A stretch of 10,791 bases of DNA from Clostridiales bacterium (GCA_004556455.1 SFGY01000043.1:1-10791), one strand, 5' to 3'. Shown: positions 1-6,154, counted from the first letter of the stretch. Numbers and translations are program-made. Notes: generated by a model from the sequence alone, not told the origin.

Positions 1-1192
1 CGGCTATCGAACCGGACACAGCAGGGGGTCTTGATGCAACGGACGAAATAGAGTCGCACGTAAGTTGAGCACCGTTTCTTGCGGCGATTCCACCGAATGT
101 TCGACCGACAAAACCAATGGTTCCGCCAGCGCCCATTCTTTGACCGCCGTTAACAACTGCATCTCTCACGTAGGAGTTGCCCTTAAACATATTGGCAAAT
201 CCGCCTGCAAAGCCAGTTGCTGCAGCACCGGTACCTGTGGCAGTAGCACCAGCGCCTCCGCCAAAGACACGTCCGGCACTTCTTACTCCACCACCAACAG
301 CGCCAGTGACGACGCGTGCTGCCATCAGGAGTTCCATTCCCATGCCGGAACCGGTCTGAGCCACGTTGAGACCTATCGATGCAAGATAGGAATCAAACTT
401 TTGGGCTGTTTTGAGGAAAGCGAGCGCACAGAACATCCAGAGGAATACACTTCCTTGCCCGGTTGACAGTGCACCGCCATTTCCAATGTAGGCACCCATC
501 GAGGAATTGAATCCTCTGAGGAACCATACGTTCATCACGAGCAACAACATCTGTGATCCGACCATACGACACCAGCTTCTGAACACCGGTGTCGTTGCTT
601 TAGAGGCACCCATGGAATATGCAAGAGGCGAGGTATAGCAGAGGACTCCGACTACGATATACCGTTCTACTGTTTCAAGCAGTAGTTTGAAATAGTTCCA
701 ACCAAGACAAAGCTCTAAAATGACGAGGAGCAAAAGTCCTACAACGGATATCGTGGCGATGAGCGTCGTCAATCCGTTCATGAGCATCGCTTCAATTCCT
801 GCAAAGGTGAAATCCTCCGCACTTAATTGAATGTCCATCAAGGCTGTGTACGGTGCCCTGGCAATATCGAGCACCATTGAAAAGATAGGCTTCGCATAAC
901 CGATGAGTAGTGCCATCAAAGCACTTCGGGCAATGAGTGTCCACGGATTTTCTGCATCGGTCATTGGTCCACCAAAGATACGGAACAGCTGCCAGACCGT
1001 AATCAAAAAGAGTATAGCCCATGCTGTGTACTGCATGACTGTAAACGCCTTTGTGACAAACGGGAAGTATTCTTCCATCGCTGTCATATCTGTTCCAAGC
1101 GCTTGAAGGAATAATCCGGATACGGCATCCATCAGATCAGTAACAACGCTGCTGACCCAAGTGATAATTCCTTCAAATATCCAGTCAAGCAT
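1..1192 (-). CDS. TrbL/VirB6-like conjugal transfer membrane protein (3' end outside window)
   Basis: The reading frame is open from an ATG at 1192 to the left edge, giving 397 codons without a stop. The start follows a strong GGAGGTG ribosome site 6-7 nt upstream. The protein has an amphipathic N-terminus, then several hydrophobic segments (about residues 48-72, 88-110, 135-163, 175-195, 212-226 and 248-262). After these comes a Gly/Ala-rich tail (about 296-375) full of GGG, GAGAT and GFAGGF runs. This is the usual build of TrbL/VirB6 polytopic proteins, which form part of the inner-membrane channel of type IV secretion systems and act in DNA transfer. The gene lies 35 nt downstream of the pilin-like gene with no terminator between them, so the two are probably cotranscribed. 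Family assignment rests on topology, the Gly-rich tail and context; I did not see a single diagnostic motif. Confidence 0.82.
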   Translation of the reverse strand, partial: MLDWIFEGIITWVSSVVTDLMDAVSGLFLQALGTDMTAMEEYFPFVTKAFTVMQYTAWAILFLITVWQLFRIFGGPMTDAENPWTLIARSALMALLIGYAKPIFSMVLDIARAPYTALMDIQLSAEDFTFAGIEAMLMNGLTTLIATISVVGLLLLVILELCLGWNYFKLLLETVERYIVVGVLCYTSPLAYSMGASKATTPVFRSWCRMVGSQMLLLVMNVWFLRGFNSSMGAYIGNGGALSTGQGSVFLWMFCALAFLKTAQKFDSYLASIGLNVAQTGSGMGMELLMAARVVTGAVGGGVRSAGRVFGGGAGATATGTGAAATGFAGGFANMFKGNSYVRDAVVNGGQRMGAGGTIGFVGRTFGGIAARNGAQLTCDSISSVASRPPAVSGSIA

Positions 1193-1227
1193 ATGTGTTC
1201 ACCTCCATTCCTGCTTGACACGGATAC

Positions 1228-1608
1228 TTAGATGATCGTTGTGCCACCACCAGGCGAATAGTTACCGCCGGCGATGAGAGGCTGTAAGTAAGCAACGATG
1301 AAGCCCAAAGAGTTGAGAATGATCCAAGTGATCACGATTCTCTTGAGCCAGCTTGTCGCCTCGTCGACGGCTCGTTGATTGCGCGATATCATGCGTACCA
1401 GCAGGGCGATAGCGGCCACGGTGACTGCCACGATGGTGCTGATCGCCACAAGCTCTCCGTAGATATCCTTCATGATCATCGAAAAACGATCCCACATATC
1501 TGCGGCGAATACCGCCTGTGTCGAAACGAGCAGTGCCGCCACAACGCCCACAAGCGACCAGTATGCGGTTTTGATCTTTCCATCGCGCAGCCGAAGCTGT
1601 CTGTTCAT
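1228..1608 (-). CDS. VirB2/TrbC-like type IV secretion pilin subunit
   Basis: A 126-residue protein starts at the ATG at 1608, chosen over the in-frame ATG at 1644 because AAAGGAGGG stands 8 nt before it. Residues 1-36 look like a signal peptide: basic MNRQLRLRDGK, a hydrophobic core, then AVFAA with cleavage likely after A35 or A36. Two hydrophobic helices follow (about 52-73 and 90-113), separated by a short basic loop (RMISRNQRAVDEATSWLKR). The tail is Gly-rich (GGNYSPGGGTTII). This small, signal-bearing, two-helix layout is that of VirB2/TrbC and clostridial T4SS pilins, which assemble the conjugation pilus or channel. The neighbour downstream is TrbL-like. The gene has its own promoter (1720-1748), with a terminator hairpin between promoter and start codon, so expression is probably conditional. 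Confidence 0.82.
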   Translation of the reverse strand: MNRQLRLRDGKIKTAYWSLVGVVAALLVSTQAVFAADMWDRFSMIMKDIYGELVAISTIVAVTVAAIALLVRMISRNQRAVDEATSWLKRIVITWIILNSLGFIVAYLQPLIAGGNYSPGGGTTII

Positions 1609-1642
1609 GCTTTTGGCCCTCCTTTCTTCGGTATTGGGCAGC

Positions 1643-1686
1643 AAAAAACGCCGTCTCTTAAAGCTTTTCAGCTCAAGAAACGGCGT
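1643..1686 (-). terminator. Factor-independent terminator in the leader of the pilin gene
   Basis: On the minus strand ACGCCGTTTCTT (1686-1675) pairs with AAGAGACGGCGT (1659-1648) with one mismatch, around a 15-nt loop. A run of six T (1648-1643) follows directly. It lies 35 nt upstream of the pilin ATG and downstream of a good promoter, so it either ends the upstream ArpU-like transcript or acts as an attenuator for the pilin gene, or both. Confidence 0.82.
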
Positions 1687-1719
1687 CGGTTTCGCCCGAT
1701 CCCAGTTTGGGACGATATT

Positions 1720-1748
1720 ATTTTAGCACATTTGCTTTCCCGTGTCAT
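1720..1748 (-). promoter_or_regulatory. Sigma-A-type promoter for the pilin/TrbL genes
   Basis: On the minus strand the -35 box is ATGACA (1748-1743). A 17-nt spacer leads to the -10 box TAAAAT (1725-1720), preceded by TGC, which gives an extended -10. Each box matches the consensus at 5 of 6 positions. Transcription would begin near 1713 and run through the hairpin at 1686-1643 before reaching the pilin ribosome site. Confidence 0.6.
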
Positions 1749-1789
1749 CGGCAATCGTGTGCCAACTTTTCGCCTTTTTATGGGCATAT

Positions 1790-2419
1790 TCATTTCAGTC
1801 CTTCCAGAAGCGTCAGCATTTCCAGCCAGAAGTCCACATCCGGCGCAGCTGTTGCCCACAAACGAATGGAAAGAACAGAAATGGCCTGCTGGCGATAGCG
1901 ATAAAAGTTCCGCGACGACAGGTTTAGGCGATACAATACCTCCTGATGGTTGAGCGCCTCCGGCGCTATGTAGGTTGTGTAGATGAGATTATACAGCCGT
2001 TCGCCGTTGTCCGGCTTTTTTCGGAGCACGGTCAGTGCCTCGTTGAGCCGATCCATCAGCAGGCGAGATTTTTGCATGCCCTGCATCCGGCTTTCGATCT
2101 TCTTGTTGCCCAGCGCCACCTCGACATCCACATCCTCGATCAGCTTGTCCACGCCTTCAAACGGCCGATCAAGCTCGGCAGCAACCGTCTCGGGGAAGCA
2201 TTCCAGCATCCACACCAGCGTGCGATAGTGCTGGAGGAGCATCAGCGTGTTGTGATAGCAATTTTTCGTCTTTTCCTGTCTGGCAGCACGCTTTTGTGCG
2301 TCGTCGATCCGGCTGTCTCCCAAGATGCCTCGCTTTGTCAGAAGTGTGATAAAAGCGTCTGACTGCGCTTGTATTCGTTTTTCCTGCTGCTCATATTGCA
2401 GCTCATCCTGTTTGCTCAT
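1790..2419 (-). CDS. ArpU/sigma-70 region 4-like small regulator of a conjugative element
   Basis: The 209-residue protein starts at the ATG at 2419, set by AAAGGAG about 10 nt upstream; a longer in-frame start at 2536 lies inside the upstream gene and lacks such a site. It is mostly helical and charged. The N-terminal half is Gln/Glu/Lys-rich (MSKQDELQYEQQEKRIQAQS). The middle (about 55-135) looks helical with few motifs. The last 65 residues (YNLIYTTYIAPEALNHQEVL, then LNLSSRNFYRYRQQAISVLSIRLW) resemble the helix-turn-helix end of ArpU/RinA-type phage and element regulators, related to sigma region 4. The likely role is transcriptional control within the element. Its first 17 bases overlap the end of the Cys-cluster gene upstream, which suggests coupled translation. 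A terminator lies about 100 nt past its stop. The ArpU link is from pattern only. Confidence 0.62.
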   Translation of the reverse strand: MSKQDELQYEQQEKRIQAQSDAFITLLTKRGILGDSRIDDAQKRAARQEKTKNCYHNTLMLLQHYRTLVWMLECFPETVAAELDRPFEGVDKLIEDVDVEVALGNKKIESRMQGMQKSRLLMDRLNEALTVLRKKPDNGERLYNLIYTTYIAPEALNHQEVLYRLNLSSRNFYRYRQQAISVLSIRLWATAAPDVDFWLEMLTLLEGLK

Positions 2420-3467
2420 GATAAAACATCTCCTTTGCGATTTTGGTGATATCCGTCGGCCTGCACGGTCCGCGGATTTTATTCGTTTCCTGTACCTTGA
2501 GATCGAAATACCCTTTACTCCGGCAGACATACTCACAATTCTTACAGTTCCAACACGGAGAAAAATACGCGCGTATTATACTGCCTGAAAGTGCAACGCG
2601 ATTTTCTTCCACATTGCCAATCGACTTTTCCACGGCATTTCTGCTGTACCATGCGACCAGCCGGTTAATATGTTCATTGTCACTGCCTACCTTGTGCGTA
2701 TTTGCACCACAAATACGTATTTCGTCAAGAATACGTAGGAATTCTGCCTGCTCAGGCAAGGAAACCTCAGTATCCATCGGATACGATTTATTGAAAACGA
2801 GGCAGCCGTAAGAGCCGGGAAGACGGTACAGTGCAAAGACATCCCCGTGCTTTTTGAAAAATCTCCATACCTTTGTCTTTTCCCAGCCCCAGCGCTGACC
2901 CAGTTTTTCCATCGTTAATATGGCACCGTAATTGCCGTATTGAACAGCCGGCGCTATAAAAGAAAACGCATTGCCCGGTTCTTCTGATACTGTGTGGCAC
3001 CAGAGATCCAGCCATGCGTCTGCTTCATCAAATATATATCGCTCCTCGGCAAGTCGCTGCGTAATATTGCGGGGGAGGCAGAGAAACCCAAAACCGTCTG
3101 TGGCATACACGGTTCCGTTCATGCACTCCTCGCCGGAGCATTTTACGACCCAATCCGTTAATTGATAGGTCAGCTTTTTGGTTTTGCTGTCCAGTGTGTA
3201 TTTCAGATAACCGAGGTCTGACAGCTTATCCAGTATCTCTAAAGCCTGTACGCGGCTTTTGATGCCGAGAATACTCTTCAGCCCAACAATACCTCCGGAC
3301 CACATTCCGGGGCTCACAGCGTTCTTATGGCCACAATAGAAGGCGTGTCCCTTGCGAAATGCAGCTCTGGCGGCAATCTTTGCCCAGGCACCCATAATAC
3401 CTTTGCCGGCCGGCAGGGTATCTCTTCGGAGCTTTACCCATTCATACTTCATCAAGCATTTCAACAT
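2403..3467 (-). CDS. Winged-helix-like protein with C-terminal CxxCxxCxxxC cluster, unknown function
   Basis: The start is taken as the ATG at 3467, five bases after GGAGG; an earlier in-frame ATG at 3506 falls within the preceding terminator region. The 354-residue protein has two stretches that read like winged-helix or replication-initiator modules. One is about 55-105 (SILGIKSRVQALEILDKLSD, then LGYLKY and TKKLTYQL). The other is about 180-230 (LTMEKLGQRWGWEKTKVWRF, then a basic wing). Near the end is a cysteine knot, C305-x2-C308-x2-C311-x3-C315, with a further Cys at 335, which could bind zinc or an iron-sulphur centre. I do not recognise a named family. Its place between DUF5348 and an ArpU-like regulator ahead of T4SS genes suggests DNA binding in element control or replication, but this is inference. 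A terminator ends 25 nt before its start. Confidence 0.7.
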   Translation of the reverse strand: MLKCLMKYEWVKLRRDTLPAGKGIMGAWAKIAARAAFRKGHAFYCGHKNAVSPGMWSGGIVGLKSILGIKSRVQALEILDKLSDLGYLKYTLDSKTKKLTYQLTDWVVKCSGEECMNGTVYATDGFGFLCLPRNITQRLAEERYIFDEADAWLDLWCHTVSEEPGNAFSFIAPAVQYGNYGAILTMEKLGQRWGWEKTKVWRFFKKHGDVFALYRLPGSYGCLVFNKSYPMDTEVSLPEQAEFLRILDEIRICGANTHKVGSDNEHINRLVAWYSRNAVEKSIGNVEENRVALSGSIIRAYFSPCWNCKNCEYVCRSKGYFDLKVQETNKIRGPCRPTDITKIAKEMFYHEQTG

Positions 3468-3491
3468 CAGCGCCTCCTTCCTTGGAATAAT

Positions 3492-3515
3492 AAAAAAGAC
3501 GACCATTCCGTCGTC
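3492..3515 (-). terminator. Short terminator between DUF5348 and the Cys-cluster gene
   Basis: On the minus strand GACGAC (3515-3510) pairs perfectly with GTCGTC (3503-3498) around a 6-nt loop, followed by TTTTTT (3497-3492). The stem is short but perfect. It stands 9 nt after the DUF5348 gene and 25 nt before the next start codon, so the downstream genes need read-through. Confidence 0.6.
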
Positions 3516-3523
3516 ACATAGTA

Positions 3524-3745
3524 TCAGTCTTCGATTCTTACGATCAGTCCGTTTAGCTTGATCAGCTTCACGCCTTTGAGATACCAGAACTCACCGAGTT
3601 CGATTCTCGTCGGGATCCACTCTCCGTCAAGAAGCACCTCCAACCGTTCTCCGCAGTGAAGGCCGCCGTAGTAATCCAGCGGCCCGAAGCGAATGTCCAT
3701 CCGACCGATTACATCATCATAAATCAGTACACCTTGTTTTTTCAT
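3524..3745 (-). CDS. DUF5348 domain-containing protein
   Basis: This complete 73-residue protein starts at the ATG at 3745 behind GAGGAGG (spacing about 6 nt). The sequence MKKQGVLIYDDVIGRMDIRF, then DYYGGLHCGE, then WIPTRIEL and WYLKGVKL, matches what I know of DUF5348, a small family common in clostridial conjugative elements. It is rich in beta-prone residues and tryptophan/tyrosine, and probably forms a small barrel-like fold; its function is not known. It is the first full-length gene of the minus-strand operon. It sits behind a long leader holding a small ORF and a terminator hairpin, so its expression is likely controlled by attenuation. Confidence 0.85.
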   Translation of the reverse strand: MKKQGVLIYDDVIGRMDIRFGPLDYYGGLHCGERLEVLLDGEWIPTRIELGEFWYLKGVKLIKLNGLIVRIED

Positions 3746-3768
3746 CCTTATCCTCCTCGTGAAATGGG

Positions 3769-3804
3769 AAAAGCCGAATGAGTTTCAGTGCTCATTCGGC
3801 TTTT
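3769..3804 (-). terminator. Strong terminator hairpin in the DUF5348 leader
   Basis: AAAAGCCGAATGAG (3769-3782) and CTCATTCGGCTTTT (3791-3804) form a perfect 14-bp stem with an 8-nt loop, flanked by A and T runs so that it could work in both directions. No gene ends nearby on either strand except a 34-codon leader ORF 39 nt upstream on the minus strand. DUF5348 starts 24 nt downstream. It is best read as an attenuator. Confidence 0.8.
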
Positions 3805-3842
3805 CTGTGTGACAGGTTATTAAATATGTTTTGCTCGGCTGC

Positions 3843-3947
3843 CTATAAATTGGCTCCTCCTTTCGGGCATATTAAAGTCGAATTATGCCTGGGCCTCGAA
3901 CCTAATTCTTGGACAAAATCAGCAAAACCCCAGTGTTTATGCAGCAT
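3843..3947 (-). CDS. Putative 34-residue leader peptide
   Basis: A short ORF runs from the ATG at 3947 to the TAG at 3845-3843. The peptide begins MLHKHWGFADFVQELG and ends CPKGGANL. It lies about 8-15 nt after the predicted transcription start and just behind an AAAGAGG motif, although the spacing to the ATG (about 3 nt) is short. It sits between a promoter (3963-3990) and a perfect terminator hairpin (3769-3804), followed by DUF5348. The order of promoter, short ORF, terminator and gene is that of ribosome-controlled attenuators, where stalling or passage of the ribosome on the leader decides read-through. I cannot show that it is translated; an untranslated leader remains possible. Confidence 0.45.
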   Translation of the reverse strand: MLHKHWGFADFVQELGSRPRHNSTLICPKGGANL

Positions 3948-3962
3948 AATCCTCTTTGTGTT

Positions 3963-3990
3963 ATTATACCGCAATCATCGATTCGACAAA
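3963..3990 (-). promoter_or_regulatory. Promoter of the DUF5348-led operon
   Basis: On the minus strand a perfect TATAAT (3968-3963) lies 16 nt downstream of TTTGTC (3990-3985), a fair -35 box. Transcripts would start near 3955 and carry a leader of about 210 nt before DUF5348, including the 34-codon ORF and the 14-bp hairpin. Confidence 0.55.
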
Positions 3991-4001
3991 CGATGACAGC
4001 G

Positions 4002-4048
4002 TTGGACAAAGATTTAGTCCTTCCGACACAGAATAGGTCTTTGTCCAA
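4002..4048. promoter_or_regulatory. Inverted repeat in front of the DUF6680 gene, possible operator
   Basis: TTGGACAAAGA (4002-4012) and TCTTTGTCCAA (4038-4048) are perfect 11-bp inverted copies 25 nt apart. A third copy of the TTGGACAAA core lies at 3909-3917, inside the leader ORF on the opposite side. The pair lies between the divergent minus-strand promoter and the DUF6680 gene, as an operator would. It could also be a recombination or binding site for an element protein. No convincing plus-strand promoter was found here. Confidence 0.4.
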
Positions 4049-4080
4049 TATAAGAATTTACATGCACGGAGGATTACGCA

Positions 4081-4638
4081 ATGTCAACTTTTGAAATCAT
4101 TATGGCTATTATCAATGTTGCTGCGATTATCACAGTTCCTATTGCCGCTGTATTTGTCGGTCAAAAGCTACAAGACCGCAATCAGAAACGCAAAGATAAG
4201 ATGGAAATTTTCAGAGTGCTTATGATGAATCGCGGTATTGGCTGGACTGCCGATACCGTTCGTGCCTTAAACATCATTGATGTTGTTTTCTCAGACGATG
4301 ATAGTGTTAGGGCAAGATGGAGGGAGTATTATAACCAGCTCTGTATTCAGACACCAAATGTTATGCAGCGCAAGCAAATCCAAGAGGCACAAGACAAATT
4401 ATTAGAGACCATAGCTCAGTCACTTGGATATAAAAAGCAGGTAACTTGGGAGACAATTCAAAATCCATATATACCTCAAGGAATGCTAAATGCCATGCAA
4501 CAACAGCAGAATATTCAAAACGGACAAGAGCAGTTGGCAAGTGCAGTAGAATTATTTACAAAAGCCTTTGGATCTGCAAATTCTCAACCAGATAGTACAA
4601 CGGTTCAGCGAAAGGAGGATACCCATGCCAACACTTGA
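4081..4638 (+). CDS. DUF6680 domain-containing membrane-anchored protein
   Basis: This complete 185-residue protein starts at the ATG at 4081 with GGAGG 8 nt upstream. Residues about 4-27 form one transmembrane helix (FEIIMAIINVAAIITVPIAA). The basic stretch QKLQDRNQKRKDKMEIFRVL should stay in the cytoplasm. The centre (TVRALNIIDVVFSDDDSVRA, then WREYYNQLC) and the later LLETIAQSLGYKKQ and PYIPQGMLNAMQQQQ agree with the DUF6680 family as I remember it. The tail is Gln-rich. Function is unknown; members are found near phage-defence and mobile genes. Its last 14 bases overlap the start of a methyltransferase gene whose ribosome site lies inside this gene, so the two were probably translated together as part of one defence cassette. 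Confidence 0.75.
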   Translation: MSTFEIIMAIINVAAIITVPIAAVFVGQKLQDRNQKRKDKMEIFRVLMMNRGIGWTADTVRALNIIDVVFSDDDSVRARWREYYNQLCIQTPNVMQRKQIQEAQDKLLETIAQSLGYKKQVTWETIQNPYIPQGMLNAMQQQQNIQNGQEQLASAVELFTKAFGSANSQPDSTTVQRKEDTHANT

Positions 4639-4903
4639 ATGGATTGGAAAAAGCAAGGTCATCAATCACCATCAGGACGTGCCGTTTCGGGTGTTGGAGC
4701 GCAAGTATAGCTTTGATGAAAATGGACAGCACAACGAAGATAACGGCAGCGAAAATATGATCATCCGGGGCGATAATCTGGAAGCCCTGAAAGCGCTGCT
4801 GCCCCGGTATGAGGGGCGCGTCAAGTGCATTTATATCGAAATAATCATACCGAGTTTGATACAAAGGAATGGAATAATTGAAAAGTGTACCTTTGCGGTG
4901 TAA
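4625..4903 (+). pseudogene. Truncated DNA methyltransferase (type III Mod-like), N-terminal fragment
   Basis: The start at 4625 has AAAGGAGG 6 nt upstream, inside the end of the DUF6680 gene. The first about 71 residues (MPTLEWIGKSKVINHHQDVP, then RGDNLEALKALLPRYEGRVK, then CIYI) match the start of beta-class adenine methyltransferases of Mod type. ENMIIRGDNLEALKALL is the region before the catalytic motif. After CIYI the expected DPPYNTG motif is missing. The frame instead runs into EIIIPSLIQRNGIIEKCTFA and stops at 4903. The remaining several hundred residues and any restriction subunit are absent, so the gene is dead unless the fragment itself has a role. The join falls at about 4839 and leads into sequence that resembles an IS end. 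Type III versus another Mod-like enzyme cannot be settled from the fragment. Confidence 0.75.
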
Positions 4904-4923
4904 AAACAGCCGTTGCGGTGTAC
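4840..4923. mobile_element. Possible remnant of an IS21-type insertion sequence end
   Basis: This stretch follows the point where the methyltransferase is cut. It holds two direct copies of TTGCGGTGTA (4893-4902 and 4913-4922), 20 nt apart. It also contains GTGTACCTTTGCGGTGTA and ends in TGTACA. Repeated short motifs next to a TGT/ACA terminus are typical of IS21-family ends, where they bind transposase. No transposase gene is present. This is pattern recognition only, and it could instead be a terminator or unrelated repeat. Confidence 0.3.
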
Positions 4924-4951
4924 AGTGGGGTCGGGGTATCCCGGCTGTTTT
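4903..4951. terminator. Hairpin after the truncated methyltransferase, weak terminator candidate
   Basis: AAAACAGCCG (4903-4912) and CGGCTGTTTT (4942-4951) are perfect 10-bp inverted copies with a 29-nt loop. The stem begins at the stop codon of the truncated methyltransferase and ends about 50 nt before the HKD-gene promoter. The long loop and short T run make it a weaker terminator than the others in this window. Confidence 0.4.
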
Positions 4952-4999
4952 CATATATAGAAACAGTTTCGATTAGGCTACAGGGAATGTAGACAAGTA

Positions 5000-5008
5000 T
5001 GGTATAAT
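5000..5008 (+). promoter_or_regulatory. Extended -10 promoter for the HKD (PLD-like) gene
   Basis: TGGTATAAT provides a perfect -10 box with the TGn extension. No good -35 box is seen at 17 nt, which extended -10 promoters tolerate. The start codon lies 37 nt downstream behind AAGGGAG. Confidence 0.6.
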
Positions 5009-5044
5009 GGCTACATAGAGAAAAACAGAAGGGAGAAAAAACGA

Positions 5045-6154
5045 ATGGAGCTTTCCTTTGATAGCGGAAGATTTGTTGCACATCATGGCAGATTGAACTA
5101 CCAAGAAGTACTTGATGATTTTCCAAATGCACATCTTATCCGCATAATCACATATAATATTTCTAAAAACCAACGAATGGACGCTTTGCTTGAAGCGTTG
5201 AAAACGGTTTCAGCAGATACAAAAATTATCACAAACATCCCTTCACGCATGGATGAGTATTATTTAAGTCCGGCCGGTCAAAATATGCGCTCTGCGGCAA
5301 GAAAGAACATTCAAATATATCTTTCCAAGCTAAATCCCGAAAGATTTCCGGCACAATTTGTTCCGTATTTTAATGTCCATAATCATGCTAAACTCATTGG
5401 AACAGAAAACATAGTTTATATTGGTTCTGCAAATTTTTCAAACGAAAGCGCCGACAACATTGAAGCTGGCATTCTTATAGAAGATAAGGAATTTATAGGT
5501 AGGTTATATGCTGAGTTTTTTGATAAAGTAGAGTCAACCTCTATGTCTTACTATGATGATGGGTTTAGCGCATTTCGCCTATTGGCGATGTCGCTGTACG
5601 CAAAGTTTAAGCATCACCATCATTACCTTATGCAAAACCTATATACCGATTATCAAAGGACAAAACTGACCGTCGCAGATTCTATTTTTATTGATGTGAG
5701 CGATTTAACTGCACTGTATAGAGATCTCGATGAACTTAGTTCGGTATCGGCATTAGCGGATGACACCTATGATGATGAGAATGATGACTACAATTCTGAA
5801 TTAGAAGAATTGAAATCAGCTTTTGAGTGTCTCAGCATAGAGTGGTTACAAACGGTTATTTCAGAGGATGGTTCCCTATACCAACTGGTTATTTATGACA
5901 CCGATATAGAGGCCAATAATCTATTACAAGAGGAGTATGCATTTGAAGCAGATGAGGAACACTTAGATATGTATGCAGAAAAGGCATTGAATACTGCAAC
6001 AGAAATCTATGGTGAACTACATGATAGTTTTGCTGAAGAAGCTGACGATTTTCTTGCCGAGATTGAGAAAATTATAGCAGCCTTGGAAAAGGCGCTGAGT
6101 TTTACAGCAAAATGGACAACCGCAAAACTCAATCCCAAAATTAATAACACATAA
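5045..6154 (+). CDS. Phospholipase D-like (single HKD motif) protein, probable nuclease-fold effector
   Basis: This complete 369-residue protein starts at the ATG at 5045, 9 nt after GGGAG. Residues about 30-150 form a PLD-like domain. The catalytic signature is H114-x-K116 in VHNHAKLIGTENIVYIGSAN, with G127-S128-A129-N130 and a following acidic residue (E140). Only one HKD is present, so a dimer would be needed to build an active site, as in Nuc/BfiI-type enzymes. The rest (about 170-369) is helical, with a very acidic stretch (DDTYDDENDDYNSELEELKS) and several more Glu/Asp-rich helices, and has no domain I know. HKD enzymes cut DNA, RNA or phospholipids. Placement beside DUF6680 and a methyltransferase remnant suggests a defence effector, but the substrate is not known. 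It is transcribed alone, from its own promoter to its own terminator. Confidence 0.8.
   Translation: MELSFDSGRFVAHHGRLNYQEVLDDFPNAHLIRIITYNISKNQRMDALLEALKTVSADTKIITNIPSRMDEYYLSPAGQNMRSAARKNIQIYLSKLNPERFPAQFVPYFNVHNHAKLIGTENIVYIGSANFSNESADNIEAGILIEDKEFIGRLYAEFFDKVESTSMSYYDDGFSAFRLLAMSLYAKFKHHHHYLMQNLYTDYQRTKLTVADSIFIDVSDLTALYRDLDELSSVSALADDTYDDENDDYNSELEELKSAFECLSIEWLQTVISEDGSLYQLVIYDTDIEANNLLQEEYAFEADEEHLDMYAEKALNTATEIYGELHDSFAEEADDFLAEIEKIIAALEKALSFTAKWTTAKLNPKINNT

Noticed and set aside
65..466. Plus-strand ORF rich in Ser, Thr and Cys
   Set aside because: It is the antisense of the Gly/Ala-rich tail of the TrbL-like gene, which is open on the minus strand to the window edge and has a strong ribosome site.
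3778..3996. Plus-strand 72-residue ORF over the leader region
   Set aside because: It overlaps the terminator and has no ribosome site; composition looks random.
5627..5641. Run of four His in the HKD protein
   Set aside because: Sits in natural coding sequence (KHHHHYL) and is not terminal, so it is not an expression tag.
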